A stretch of 64,000 nt of DNA. Source: Ailurus styani. Lineage: Eukaryota > Chordata > Mammalia > Carnivora > Ailuridae. Location: NCBI GenBank assembly GCA_002007465.1, contig LNAC01001238.1, positions 168,170 through 232,169 of the forward strand, in the 5' to 3' direction. A program made the translations under genes and the position numbers. Below, in pieces: positions 45,241 through 56,969 of the stretch (position 1 is its first letter; each line of letters begins with the position of its first letter). The notes under the pieces are model-generated. The model saw only the letters and a program-made list of their open reading frames with translations, was not told the DNA's origin and did no database searches.

Positions 45241-47143
45241 TTTTTTTTTTTTAAGAGACTAAATAGTTATACTTTATTCCACTGTCAAACTTCGGATACC
45301 AAGAATCTGACAAGCATTCCACTAAGCATCCAAAACCCTCCTAGGCTCAGTGGAATTACAAACTCCAGCTTCACATCACCGTCTGGCTTAGGTTTCTTCC
45401 TCTTCCTCCTCCTTCTCCTCCTCCTCCTCCTCTTCATCCTCATCGTCCTCAAAGGAGCTGAAGGTGCCGTCGGGCAGGCTGTAGACGCGGATGACCTGCT
45501 TGTTGGGGTCCTTGAGGGTGAGGTACTTGCCCTCCTCCAGCTTCATGCAGATGTCGATGACGCAGCACAGGATGCCCCAGGCATTCTCCACGTTCAGGTT
45601 GATCTGGCTGGCAAACTCATTGGGCTTGAACTGCTGGGTGCCCAGGATGACGTGGCGCGAGGAGTCCTTCACATGGTACCCGGACATGTAACCCAGCCTG
45701 AGGTACTTCGACCCCGCCAGCAAGGCGCAGCACGTCCATAGGGCCAGCTTCTAGCTGTTGCTCTTCAGCTCGGTGGCAATGATGGCTCCTCGCTGCGAGT
45801 CAGGCTTCTGACGCCAGTCGACGCCGTTACAGTGCCTGAAATCCCATTCATTGAGGGTCTTGATGTTGATGAAGGACACTTCCCAGTTGGCTCCGGTCAT
45901 GACACCATCGTGCTCACAATGGACAATAAATAAGGTCAATGTCATCTCCAAGCTTCCACCTGCGGTACTGGTAGGCGACGGAGGCGACTTCATTCTTGTC
46001 CATGTCATCCTCCACGAAGGGGTTCGGGTTGGAGAAGTTGTATCTTTCCTTCCTCATTCTCAAGCACTGCTGGGAGAAGTTGTGGTTGATGTAGGTCGCT
46101 TCCATGGCCAAGTTGCGGGCGGAATTGAAGGAATTGCCTTCATCCTACGGGGGCTCATTGGCAGTCTCACTCACTGTCAGGAGGTCGAAGTCAGAGTTGT
46201 CCCTCTTGTCAAAGAAGAGCTTGGAACCGACTCTGCACGACAATGTCCCAGGAATACACGGAGCATGTGCAGCTCATCAGCAAGGCCAGGATGGCATCAG
46301 TGGCAAACACATTCCCCTGGGTTTTGGCCAGCTTTCGGATGACGGGGTCGTCCGTGGTGGTAACCGTGTGGAAGATGCAATTGATGCTCCGCAGAGGCAT
46401 CTCGCTCCTCGTGGTGATGAGGTCGAAGGCCTTGTCATAGTACTCCAGGGCCCCGCAGCACTTAATGTCCTGTGGCTCCGATACTTCCAAGTAGCGCATC
46501 TTCATCAGCTGAGGAAAGTCCATCTCCTCCTTCACCTCCCAATCACTACGCACTTCCACCGAAGAGTCTCGGGGTTTCTGTGACTTTTGGTCCCACTTCT
46601 GCCTCACTCTGTATTGTTTCTGGAATTTTTTCTGCAGTCGTGTGCGCTCTCTCTCTCTTTCTGGTTGGCGCTCTTAGGCAGGATCTGCAGGTTGAATTGC
46701 AACATGTTCCGTCGATCTTTGTCTCTACGGAGGTTCTGCTGTGCAAATAGCATCCGATTCCGCTGGTAGGCGGTCTTCTGTGTGCGCACTGTGTCCACCA
46801 GCTGGAAACTAGTTTCGTCCTCCTCGTGGAAGTAAGCGTACTGACTTCCACCACCGAACTGCGAGGAGTACATATTCGTGTACCTCTTATCTTGGTATGT
46901 GGCACCCATCCAGTCTGCAACCTTTCCTAGCCAATCACCTTTGCTGAATGGCTGGTAGGGCATATCCCGAAACTGCTCGGGCACTGTACAGGGACCCCAG
47001 CCGGAGGGGTTGTCCTGGATCACGGGGGTCATGAACTTGGCCATGTTCTAAAACCTGTAAAGGCCTCTGCCAGGCCCGGATGGCGATAGATGGTCCGGGC
47101 CGGAGAGTGCACACCCAGTTACCCTCCGAAGAACAGGGAAAAG
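45241..47143 (-). pseudogene. EIF3D: Processed pseudogene (retrocopy) of EIF3D
   Basis: Intronless copy of the mRNA for eukaryotic translation initiation factor 3 subunit d (the cap-binding subunit, about 548 residues). The ATG is at 47044-47042, with N-terminus [18 protein letters not shown], and the stop at 45390-45388 follows the acidic Glu-rich C-terminal tail, so nearly the whole protein is covered. The reading frame shifts about 46650 (in a GA-rich codon run), 46225 and 45932. In-frame stops are TAG for Gln at 46147-46145 and TAG for Tyr at 45753-45751. About 100 bases of 5' UTR remain (47045-47143). The 3' UTR has AATAAA at 45278-45273 followed by a poly(A) tail (poly T at 45241-45252). 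The perfect duplication TCAATTTTATATTTC at 45226-45240 and 47144-47158 shows L1-driven retrotransposition. It cannot encode full-length protein. Similarity to the parent is still high, so it is not very old. Transcription is not shown by anything in the sequence. Confidence 0.97.
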
Positions 47144-47158
47144 TCAATTTTATATTTC

Positions 47159-47561
47159 AATACATGTTAGTTTCTTTGGAATCATACTTTTACATTTCAA
47201 GGGTTATTTTTTATTTGCTAATTAACTTCTATTTCAATCTACTTAGCTTTTTTGCTTGTTTACTTGTTTAATGAAACATATCACCTAATCTTTTTGGTAA
47301 TAAAAGTAGGAGTGGTTTTGTTTTTTTTGTTTTTTGTTTGTTTTTTTGGTTCATTTTATATTATGTGCCTTTTTCTCTGTTTAATACTTATTTAGGTTTT
47401 CTGTTTGATTTTTGGATTTTTTTTTACTGTATTTGTTGTTGTTTGTTTTTTGTTTGGACATATATAAGAATAAAGCAAAAATGTGAAAAAAGACAAAGTA
47501 GAGAGAATGAATATTTAGTTAATAAACCTGGAGGCAAAAGAGAACCCATATTGAAGGTTGT
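47159..47561. other. Unassigned AT-rich, T-rich DNA
   Basis: Poly-T and TTTG runs near 47315-47460; no recognised element. Confidence 0.4.
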
Positions 47562-47800
47562 ATGAACTAGTAATTGAGAGTACAAGCTCTATAATCAGGC
47601 TAGAGTTCATATAAGAGCTACGTGATTGTAGATAATTTGTTTTTCTTCGCTAAGTCTTGGTTTCCTAATTTCTAAAATATGGATAATGATTATAATACTT
47701 ACTTTTAGGACTACTGTGAGCATTAACTTATAGAAGATACATAAATGACATAATAATATATGTAACTGCTATAAAACAGGGTCTGGCACTGTGAGAAAAT
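47562..47800 (+). repeat. MIR relic
   Basis: 'gagagtacaagctctataat', 'tcttggtttcctaatttcta', 'aaaatatggataatgattat' and 'acagggtctggcactgtg' in MIR order. Confidence 0.8.
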
Positions 47801-48502
47801 ATTCTGAATAAAATTCAAAGCTGTCCATAGTCTCTTACACAACTAAAACAATTAATTACTACTACAAAAAGTGACATTGATTTTCTGAGGTAAGATTTTT
47901 CTAATCAACTACCTCTGTATGAAGTAGTAAACATGAAGAAATACATGTTACATGAATTTACATTACTAACACTGTGCACTACTGACTTTTTTCAAGTAGA
48001 CCTTAATATTATATATTTTAATTATATTCAGAAACTCCTTTCTATTTCTATTGTTTCTTTGTTTTGGTATGAATTTCCAAATGAGATTTTTAACTTCAAA
48101 ATACTTGGAGACATTATGCTTTCCAAAAATGTAAGTCAGAAATAAATCAGCATTAAGTTTATGCAGGGAGAGAATACAGGGACAAAATAAATAGGCAAGT
48201 AAATAAAGCCTTGGGCAGATATGGGAATGGGAAGTGTGGTGCAAAGAAGCCAGGACTGTATGCTCAGAGAACCTGGACGCCATTCATCTCTCCCACTCTT
48301 GCTTCCATGTACACAGTCACAACCTAAGCTTCACCTCCTCATTTGAAAATCATGTTCAGGTGCTCCAACAATTTGAAGATTCCAGAATCATTTATCCATA
48401 AATTAAAAGTTCTCTTTTGTAGCATCCTGGATAAAATATGCACATGGGAAGTCTATTTTTATATCTTAAAAAACTTCATCCGGTTCTAAGCAAGATTTCT
48501 TA
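47801..48502. other. Unassigned non-coding DNA
   Basis: Nothing recognised. Confidence 0.4.
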
Positions 48503-48535
48503 ATATAACTATAACTATATATATAACTATATAAC

Positions 48536-48579
<44 letters not shown>
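48503..48579. repeat. (TA)n(CA)n compound microsatellite
   Basis: Imperfect TATAAC units, then about 12 TA units, then about 9 CA units. Confidence 0.95.
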
Positions 48580-49106
48580 GTGCCTATCTAGTACTTTCTT
48601 CCTTATCAAATTCTCTAAGATGATCTTTTGAAACCAAACTTACAGAGGAATGATAAATGTCTTCCCACATGTGCCTCTAGGAAAGGTTGTGAACTTACTC
48701 CTATAGTTTTTCTATTAAAGTTAGAAATGGTTTTATTAGACAAACACACTGATGGTAAGTTTAAGAATATACTTGTATCATCTCCATGAAAAGTGACTTC
48801 CAGAGTTCTATTCGATTCAGCTTCACTGGAGTTAAATCTGCTTTAAGGAATATTAACTATGATGATATTCAAGTTAATCATGAATAACTAAATAGATTTA
48901 TCTTGCTGTCAGTCTCAGCCCAGTTGAATACATTGAGCATGTAAAATTTAAGGAGCTTAAAAATGGTAAGCTATGCTAATTAGAAAAGTCATTTTAGGTG
49001 TCAAACACCTTCCAGTCATGTGGATGTTTATATATGGATAGAAACTTTTCCATTTGACATGGTATTATTGAAAAAAGACAACAATCCCAAGTTATTGACA
49101 ATTGAA
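48580..49106. other. Unassigned AT-rich DNA
   Basis: Nothing recognised. Confidence 0.4.
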
Positions 49107-49122
49107 CAACTAGTAAAGTTTT

Positions 49123-49336
49123 TTTTTTTTTTTAAGATTTTATTTATTTATTTCACAGCGGGAGAGAGATCACAAGGAGGCAGAGAGGCAGGCAGAGAGA
49201 GAGAGAGAGAGAGAGGGGGGGAAGCAGGCTCCCTGCCAAGCAGAGAGCCCCNCCATGCGGGCCTCGATTCCAGGACCCTGAGATCATGACCTGGGCCGAA
49301 AGCAGAGGCTTTAACCCACTGAGCCACCCAGGCGCC
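49123..49336 (-). mobile_element. Young CAN SINE with perfect TSD and an N
   Basis: Minus-strand SINE with an expanded GA run (49195-49215) and an ambiguous N at 49252 where related copies read GAGCCCGATGCGGG without the extra bases. The duplication CAACTAGTAAAGTTTT is at 49107-49122 and 49337-49352. Confidence 0.95.
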
Positions 49337-49509
49337 CAACTAGTAAAGTTTTGAAGTTTAGTCAGAGGACAGTTAGTTTAATGGGTTGGAGCTGTTTTCT
49401 ACAATAGAATGTTTACTTTGTGGTTTCATGTTTCTAGAAAGTCCCCTGTTCTGGTTCTATTGTTGGCTTCTTTCTACGTTCAGTCTATCACTTTCTCTAG
49501 TACTGTAAT

Positions 49510-49636
49510 AACTTCATAAGGTGACAGATGGTAAGGACACTTATCATGGTGAGCCCTGCATAATGTATAGAATTCTCAAACTTCTATATTGAACCCCTGA
49601 AGCAACTATAACATTGTATGTCAACTATAATTCAAA
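49510..49636 (+). mobile_element. L1 3' terminal fragment
   Basis: 'cttatcatggtgagccctgc', 'ttgaacccctgaagcaacta' and 'ttgtatgtcaactataattc' match a sense L1 3' UTR end; the following purine tract begins where its A tail would be. Confidence 0.75.
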
Positions 49637-49916
49637 AGGAGGGGGAGGGGAAGAAAGGGGGGAGGAGAGGGGGAAGAGGAGGAGGGGGGAGAAGGGGGAG
49701 GGGGGAGGAGAAGGGNNNNNNNNNNNNNNNNNNNNNNNNNNNNNNNNNNNNNNNNNNNNNNNNNNNNNNNNNNNNNNNNNNNNNNNNNNNNNNNNNNNNN
49801 NNNNNNNNNNNNNNNNNNNNNNNNNNNNNNNNNNNNNNNNNNNNNNNNNNNNNNNNNNNNNNNNNNNNNNNNNNNAAGGGGGAGGGGGGAGGAGAAGGGG
49901 GAGGGGGGAGGAGAGG
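49637..49916 (+). repeat. (GGGGA)n-type purine tract with a 160-N gap
   Basis: GGGGGAGGGG/GGAGGAGAAG repeats on both sides of N at 49716-49875. It sits between an L1 3' end and a SINE and probably grew from the L1 tail. Strongly G-rich on the plus strand, so quadruplex- and triplex-prone and hard to sequence. Confidence 0.93.
49716..49875. other. Assembly gap, 160 N
   Basis: Gap inside the purine tract; true length unknown. Confidence 0.95.
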
Positions 49917-50323
49917 GAGCACCTGGGACCTGGGTGGCTCAGTCAGTTAGTTAAGCATCCAACTCTTAATTTCAGCTCAGGTAGTGATCTCAGGATTGTG
50001 AGATCCAGCTCCATGTTGGGCTCCACATTGAGTGAGGAGCCTGCTTAAAAGTCTCTGTCCTGGGGCACCTGGGTGGCTCAGTCGGTTAAGCATCTCCTTA
50101 GGCTCGGTTCATGATCCCAGGGTCCCAGGATTGAGTCCTGCATTGGGCTCTCTGCTCGCTGAGGAACCTGCCTCTCCCTCTGCCTGTTTCTCCCCCTGCT
50201 TGTGAGCTCGCTCTCTCTTTCTTTCTAACAAATACATAGAACATTTACCAAAAAAAAAAAAAAAGGTCTCTCTTGTTCTACCCCTCCCCCTCCCTCTCCA
50301 TCTCTCTTAAAAAAAAAAAAGTG
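49917..50323 (+). mobile_element. Older CAN SINE, interrupted by a second SINE
   Basis: Sense SINE starting GAGCACCTGGGACCTGGGTG (a small internal duplication of ACCTGGG), with the head to about 50061. Its CT-rich body and A tail resume at about 50264-50323 after the younger insertion at 50062-50263. Confidence 0.88.
50062..50263 (+). mobile_element. CAN SINE nested in another CAN SINE
   Basis: GGGGCACCTGGGTGGCTCAG to an A run at about 50249-50264. The flanks AAAAGTCTCTGTCCT (50047-50061) and AAAAGGTCTCTCTTGTTCT (50261-50279) are diverged copies of the host SINE's body, supporting insertion there. Confidence 0.9.
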
Positions 50324-50439
50324 GCCTTCCTTGACCACTCATTTCCATTATACTATTCTTTCAGTTTCCTTCATACTATTATACTAATCAGTGATTATGT
50401 CCCTTATTCTTTTATTTCTTAGCTGCCTCCTCCCCACAA

Positions 50440-50565
50440 CAGACTGCAAGTTCCATTGAGTTAGGGTATTTTACTTGTATAATTCTCTGGTTTGTCCCTA
50501 GCACTTAGCAAATGCTTAGCACAGAGTATGAGCTTAATACATATAATAAATAGTGGAAATAAATA
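50440..50565 (+). repeat. L2-like 3' end
   Basis: 'gactgcaagttccattgagt', 'gtccctagcacttagcaaat' and 'gagcttaatacatataataa' follow the L2 terminal layout. Confidence 0.65.
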
Positions 50566-50837
50566 ATAATGAAATAAATAATAATGGAATACCTGGTCAC
50601 ACATTTAACCTATTTGGGGGCTATTTTCATACTCTTCTCTGACCTAAGGAGTGCAAAAAACTCTATCAACTTCTGGATATAACTTGTATTACAATAGAGA
50701 TTAGAGTAGTTAAAAGAATGTTATCTCAGCAGCTCAGTAGCTTGACACATAGAAGTTTATTCCTTGCTCACATAAAGTCCATAATGGATCCATTAATTGA
50801 TGGGTGGCACAGTTTTTGGGACTCAGGGTTCTTCCTG
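50566..50837. other. Unassigned DNA
   Basis: Nothing recognised. Confidence 0.4.
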
Positions 50838-50860
50838 AGATGTTCACGTTTGTTTGTTTG

Positions 50861-51051
50861 TTTTTAAATATTTTATTTCTTTATTTGACACAGAGAGAGA
50901 GATTACAAGTAGGCAGAGAGACAGGCAGAGAGAGGAGGAAGCAGGCTCCCTGCTGAGCAGGCAGCCAGATGCAGGGCTTGATTCCAGGACCCTGAGATCA
51001 TGACCTGAGCCGAAGGCAGAGGCTTTAATCCACTGAGCCACCCAGGTGCCC
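50861..51051 (-). mobile_element. CAN SINE with imperfect TSD
   Basis: Minus-strand copy with ATTACAAGTAGGCAGAGAGA and head CACTGAGCCACCCAGGTGCC. GATGTTCACGTTT (about 50839) and GATGCTCACATGTTT (about 51053) are probable diverged flanking repeats. Confidence 0.92.
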
Positions 51052-51067
51052 TGATGCTCACATGTTT

Positions 51068-51859
51068 AATACTTGGCCTCCTCTCTGGAGGAGGAAAGAG
51101 CAAGAACAGTAAATGGCAGGTTCTCAGCATTGCCAGTGGCCTTCCACTGGCCAGAATTCAATCACATACCTGCCTATGACTATAGGGAAGCTGGGAAATG
51201 TACTCTAGTTGTGTGCCCAGGATGAAGAGGAAATGGATAATGGATTGGGTAGACACACAGCCAGACTCCATGGATTAGGTAATATATCATAATATATAGT
51301 ATATATCATTTTATTCATATGTCTAACACAGTGACTGACATAGTTGGTCTGCAGTCACAATTTAGTGAATACATTCTGTTGAGACAGAGGCCTTAGATCT
51401 ACATTTTAAGGATGCGTATAAACCTCTAATCGTATGTCAAGAGTACAGTGTTTGTTTGTTTGTTTTGTCTTACAGCATCAACGAGAATAAAAGTGATTTT
51501 TTTTAGATTAAGGGAAATGAAAACTTAGATGACAGTCCTAATTCAACTCCATGCATAGTACAAATCCCTTCCACTCTTGTCTGCTTACAAATATTTGACA
51601 AAATTAAATCTTCATAAATGCCCTATTTTTCCATGCTTGCTTAGATGTTGTAAATTAGTAATTCCACAAGATTATTAGTCACATTATTACTAATCACATT
51701 TGATAGATAAGAAAGTTGACTCAATATTAAAATGACATGATAAGAAAAAGATCTTCCTAGGTCTCTGAACTCTTATCACTTATTTGTTTTCCCCTTTTCT
51801 ACTGTGCTAATTTTCAAAGCTAGTCTTATAAAGTCAAGGGAATGAGTGAATATACTATA
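51068..51859. other. Unassigned non-coding DNA
   Basis: Nothing recognised. Confidence 0.4.
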
Positions 51860-52050
51860 TTATCTTCAGACCTCAGGAAGTTAGCACTTAAATCTCAGCT
51901 GTGTGACACTGAAAGTTACACAGACTGTGTTCAGTTTTCTCCAACTGTAAAACAGTGATCATAAAACCTACTCAAATAAGCCAGGTTGTGTGAAAACACT
52001 GTGGAAACATGAATTATTGTTCCAGACCTTGCTATTATTATTCTTGGTGT
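51860..52050 (+). repeat. MIR relic
   Basis: 'aaatctcagctgtgtgacac', 'cagttttctccaactgtaaa', 'acagtgatcataaaacctac' in MIR order. Confidence 0.75.
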
Positions 52051-52141
52051 GTTTGTCCATGCTTCACCTCTTTTTTTTTATCCCCATATCTGTGCCTTTT
52101 CAATAAAGTTGTAGAAAAGAGCTTTAGTTAGCTAAATATTC

Positions 52142-52193
<52 letters not shown>
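52142..52193. repeat. (GT)n(AT)n microsatellite
   Basis: Four to five GT units followed by about 21 uninterrupted AT units. Confidence 0.97.
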
Positions 52194-52194
<1 letters not shown>

Positions 52195-52912
52195 TATAGA
52201 CTATCAAGAGATCATATTTCTCAATTTCAAAAAAAAAGTTCATTGGGCTTATATGTGTAACAACCTTAAAATCTAACCGAAGAAAGGTAAACATTTTTAA
52301 GACTGAAAATGTGAAAATAAAAAATAATAGGCATATAAAGAAATCATATGTATAAAAAGGGCTTATGCTAAGAGTTTCAAGAGGCAACAAAGGAATTAGA
52401 ATCAAATTGATGTCAGGATTAATTTAATCCACTATTATTAGAAAAAATAAATTCATCTGATTAAATTTTAAAGATCTTATTGGATTTCTTCAACGATTCA
52501 TGAATCAAGCAGCATCCTATCTAGCATATAGAAAAAGGAGCTCTGAGGAGCTGTACAAAATGGAAAACTTTTATAGGGAGAAGGGATCCTGACAGAGAAG
52601 TTATACCAGAAAAAAGTGTATTGGTTGTGAAAACTTCACTTTCCTTTAAGGGACAGGAGCTGTCTGTGGGGCAGATTATCTCACTAGTGCTGACCAGGTG
52701 ATTCCTGATTGACAGGTTTCAGATTCCATTTCTGGGAAAGGCCAAAACTCTAACTAGGTTAAGTCTTGGTTTGGTGTCATGTGGCTTACCATAAGTGATT
52801 CCACTTTGGGCCTGTTATTCTTGTTTTTGACATTATGAAATCAGATAAAGTGACTTATGTTTACTGAGGTATTTCTAACAGGAGAGAAACGGGGGAGATT
52901 TCTAAATAGGAC
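52194..52912. other. Unassigned non-coding DNA
   Basis: Nothing recognised with confidence. Confidence 0.4.
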
Positions 52913-53112
52913 AGATTTTGAGGTCACATCATCCTGACTTTGAATCCTTGCTCTGCCACTTTTTAGCTCTGAATACACACCTAGTCTGTTTGGACTTGAA
53001 CTTTGTCATCCACCAAAATTAAGGACTAATCTTTAACATATACAGCGCAACAGCTGGGAAAGATGAGGTACTTAACTTAAGCACCTAGCACAGTGCCCTG
53101 ATACATGACAGA
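52913..53112 (+). repeat. MIR relic
   Basis: 'tgaatccttgctctgccact', 'cctagcacagtgccctgata' and intervening blocks match sense MIR. Confidence 0.8.
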
Positions 53113-53774
53113 TCACAAAATTAGTATCACTGACATACCGCATTAGAAGATAAATCCCCCAGTCTCTCGCCACAAACACCACAGTTCAGTCTTATCCTTT
53201 TCACTTGTGACTTTTTTTAGCCTCTCTATTCAGTCTGGACATCGTGTGATCAGGGCTGTCTTAGAATTTAGCACTTGAATTTAACATTATCACTAGCTTG
53301 CCAATTTTAAACTCTGGATAATCACTGTTATTGAATTTATCCAATCTCATTATGGAAACTTGCCTAAGAATATCACATCCATCCTCAAACCTACTAAAAT
53401 CACAACACTTTCTTTAATAGTCAAGAATCCCTTCTTACCTCCAATATGTACAGCTGCTGTCGGTTTTAGTTTTAAGTAAACATTTGTGATTTCTCAACAA
53501 TTTTTTTCCAAATGTAAATTCTACTCTTCTTAATATCCAAATAACATCTTCCAGACTCTAACAGTATAACACAAAGGTACTTCCTCACCTCAACCCTAGA
53601 GAAAAATAATCTCAAACTCTTTCTCCTTTCTTGCTTGTTTTTCATTGTGTGTGGGCACAAGTGCATGTACCTACTTGATGTGGACATTCTCATGTATTTG
53701 CCTGTATATGTTGGTGGGCATATATTTGCCTGTAAGGTTGTGTGGTACTGTTTCTGTGTGTTCACTTCACATGG
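53113..53774. other. Unassigned non-coding DNA
   Basis: Nothing recognised. Confidence 0.4.

Positions 53775-53814
<40 letters not shown>
53775..53814. repeat. (GT)n microsatellite
   Basis: About 18 GT units after one GTGC; open frames crossing it are repeat artefacts. Confidence 0.97.
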
Positions 53815-53816
<2 letters not shown>

Positions 53817-54477
53817 TTTTATCTCCTCCACCGTCCAACAGCCCTTAAAGAGAAAGAGTCCTTCTTATTTTTCTATGTAACTCCATTGTCATACAAACTT
53901 TATGGATGCTCAGTAAATATAAGAATAAGGAATGGTATTTTGTATCCAATAACTATACTCTGTATTTCTCCTTATCACATAAATCCCAATACCTAATGGC
54001 AGAAAATGTGATCATCCAGGATTAAATATTTTAATATGCCTTTCTTTAGATGGACTGGTATAACTAAGTCTGGAATTCAACATGTCATTTACATATTTTT
54101 GAACCTCATTAATCCAGGCCAGAAAAAAAACAAGGCTACATTTTTTTCCTAACTTGTGAATTGGAGCATGAATACAAGATCAAAATGTATTTTTCAAAAT
54201 AATGAAAAAGATTCATGATACACATGCTGGTATTTCAAACACAGTAACACTTTATTCTTTATATGTAAATGCGCGACAGCACAATTTCAAAAATAAAAGA
54301 AGCTTTTCTAAAGCAATACCACTTTCTAATAGCATGATTAAGCATACAGGGTAAGACCACTAAAAGTCTCTAGTGAAAATAGAAATATTTGCAAATTGAT
54401 AAAATCATAATTACTTGAATTCTATTTCTTAGAGACTGTTGATAATTTTTTTAAATTGTGTTTAAAACCTGCTTTTA
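53815..54477. other. Unassigned AT-rich DNA
   Basis: Nothing recognised. Confidence 0.4.
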
Positions 54478-55085
54478 AAAAAGTAACCACTTTATCAAGA
54501 TCTATAAACCATATACCATATAATTTTCCTATTTAAAGTATACAATTCATTGGTTTTTAGCATATTCATACCTTTGTGTAACCACAAAGTCTAATTTTAA
54601 ATATTTTCATTACTCCTAAAGAAACTCTGTACCCATTTCTTCCCACTTTTACCCTCCAACCCTGCAAAACCACATATTCTACTTTATGTCTTTATAGAAT
54701 TGCCTATTTTGGAATTATATATGAATAGAACAGCATAATATGTGATTTTTTATACTAGCTTCTTTTACTTAACATAGTATTTTCAGGGTTTAGCCACGTT
54801 AAATCAGCATTTCATCCTTTTGTTTGCATAATAATATGCCATTGTGCAGATATACCATCTTTTATTTATCTGTTGATCAACTGGTGGCTATTTGAATTAT
54901 TTTTACTTTTGCTTTACCATGGACCATGCTTCAGTGAATACTCATATACATTTCTGTGTGTTTGTGACAAATGTTTTTAATTTTCCTGGGTATATATCTT
55001 GGAATGGAATTCTGGAGTCATATAAAATCAGCTTCAATGATGCCCCTTTCCAGCAATTATGTAGAATATTTTTGTAATATAATTT
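54478..55085 (-). mobile_element. Antisense L1M 3' end
   Basis: 'aagtatacaattcattggtt', 'ctgtacccatttcttcccac', 'attgcctattttggaattat', 'cataataatatgccattgtg' and 'tttttaattttcctgggtat' give the reverse complement of an old L1 3' region over about 600 bases. Confidence 0.88.
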
Positions 55086-56951
55086 TTAGTTGGGTGTTTT
55101 GAGGTCATTTTATTTAGAACACTGAAATGTGTTTTATATTTATTTCAACATAATAAAGGTGGTTAATTCAGAAGAGTTAGCTAAGAATTGTATTAGAAGA
55201 GAAATACTGCTCATCAGTAAAATTTGAGTTTCTGTTAATATTTAAAATTTGATTTAAAAATCATGTCTAATTAAGTAAATTACACAATCAAAAAATCTAA
55301 AGATACACTGCAATATAAATCATATCAAATACTAATTTCCACAGACATATATTAGAGGATGTTGTGATGTCCAAATTGAATTACTTGTCATGGACAAGTG
55401 CCAAATAGTTCCCAGTTCAAGCATAAAAATTGTTATCTTCGCCAGCACAGTGCAGTTAGTGGTCTGACCTCTGAGCAATCTACCAATCACTACGGTAGTA
55501 GAGTCTCATCTCCTACACTGCCTATACAGGAGACCCCATAGTGAAGACCAAGGTTAAGAGAAGGGTGAGAGTACATGTGCTTCATTTCCCTCTGGAATTT
55601 AAGAAATTGGGGAAATATGCAATTCCCTGGTACAACCATAACACAGGAGCCAGAAATGAAAATATCCCTGACAGTTGGAAACTATACACAGATTCCAGGA
55701 AATACCCCAAAAGCTGAGGAAAGTTAAAAAGTTTCAGAACAACAGAATTACTCTTCTCCTTTTCTAAATATTCACAGCAGAATGGCCTCATTTCATCAGC
55801 TTCTAGAGCTGTTATTTTTAGTCTACTCAAACTACACTGGCTGTTCACTGGATAGAGGAAAAGATGCTGCCATTCAAGGACAAATGCAGGGCATAGCAAG
55901 AGGACAGATCCAAAATCCTCAAGCTAATCTATATCCAAGAAGGGTAGTGTCGCACAAGGATACTTCTTATTCAATCATCTTAGAACATGGGATTTTACAT
56001 TTGAATTGGGCTTATTTGTAACAATGGATCTCTTCAAATTTCATACTTGGGTGGGAGATAAGAGAGAAAACACCAAGAAGAAATAGATAAAATACCTAGT
56101 CAAAAAGAGGAGGATATGCTTTATTGCTTTCATATGAATGACAGATGTCATTCCCTTACTGAGCAGGGCAGGTGATGGTTATAAGAAGCTCCTAATAGCT
56201 TTATTTATGCCTCTGGTGTTTAGTTGAAGAAAAATCACAGACCAGAAGTTAGCTCATGATCAATGTGAACAGCCAACCTCCACATAGAAAATAACACATC
56301 TGACATCTTCCCAGAAGGACTTCATTGCCAGCTTGGGGGATCCGGAGCTGAGGGCGGTCACCCTGACGATGAATGGTAATGTGGATTCAAACGGAAAAAT
56401 GGAGGGAAAATGAAGTTTACCCAACTCTGTAGCACAGGAAAGTCTTCGTAGTTGTCAAGAATAATATGGGGGCAGGTATACAGGGACATACTGAAATTTC
56501 AAAGAAGTTTTTACATTTTCCTTATAGTTTGACTTTAAATTGGTATCTTACCTACAGTAATATTTTTAAAGAAAATACAGATTTATTTATTGTTCTGGTG
56601 ATTTTAAGAGAGCTTATTAAAACTGGTTCTCGCAAAATGGTTAAAAAAATATACTTGGTTGATTATCAACAGCACTAAAACAAAATAGTAATTACACCAG
56701 CTGAAAACTTTCATTTACTAGAAAAGTACCCAATACATATTTTCACCACATTACTTAGGGGCACATGTTTAATTCAATATTTGGATAAAGGAGAAGACAA
56801 AATTGAATACTGCTATTATAAAATAAATTTCTAGAATAAATATGATTTTTTAAAATCAGTTACTACTTTTATCATTTTGTTATTTAACTTTATTTAAATT
56901 TTAAACATTTGGTCTTATATTTGACGGGTCCTTTCTCATCACTATTTGTTC
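55086..56951. other. Unassigned non-coding DNA
   Basis: About 1.9 kb. Short open frames on both strands at 55582-56021 show no family match. A small CpG-bearing stretch lies at about 56338-56395. Confidence 0.45.
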
Positions 56952-56969
56952 TAAATTGCTCCTCCAGTT

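Noticed and set aside
45851..46583. Plus-strand open frames of 159-163 codons
   Set aside because: They are antisense shadows of the EIF3D retrocopy, kept open by its GC-rich coding sequence.
45241..47143. A functional EIF3D gene
   Set aside because: No introns, poly(A) tail, flanking duplications, three frameshifts and two in-frame stops.
53645..53996. Cys/Val-repeat open frames
   Set aside because: They are translations of the (GT)n microsatellite.
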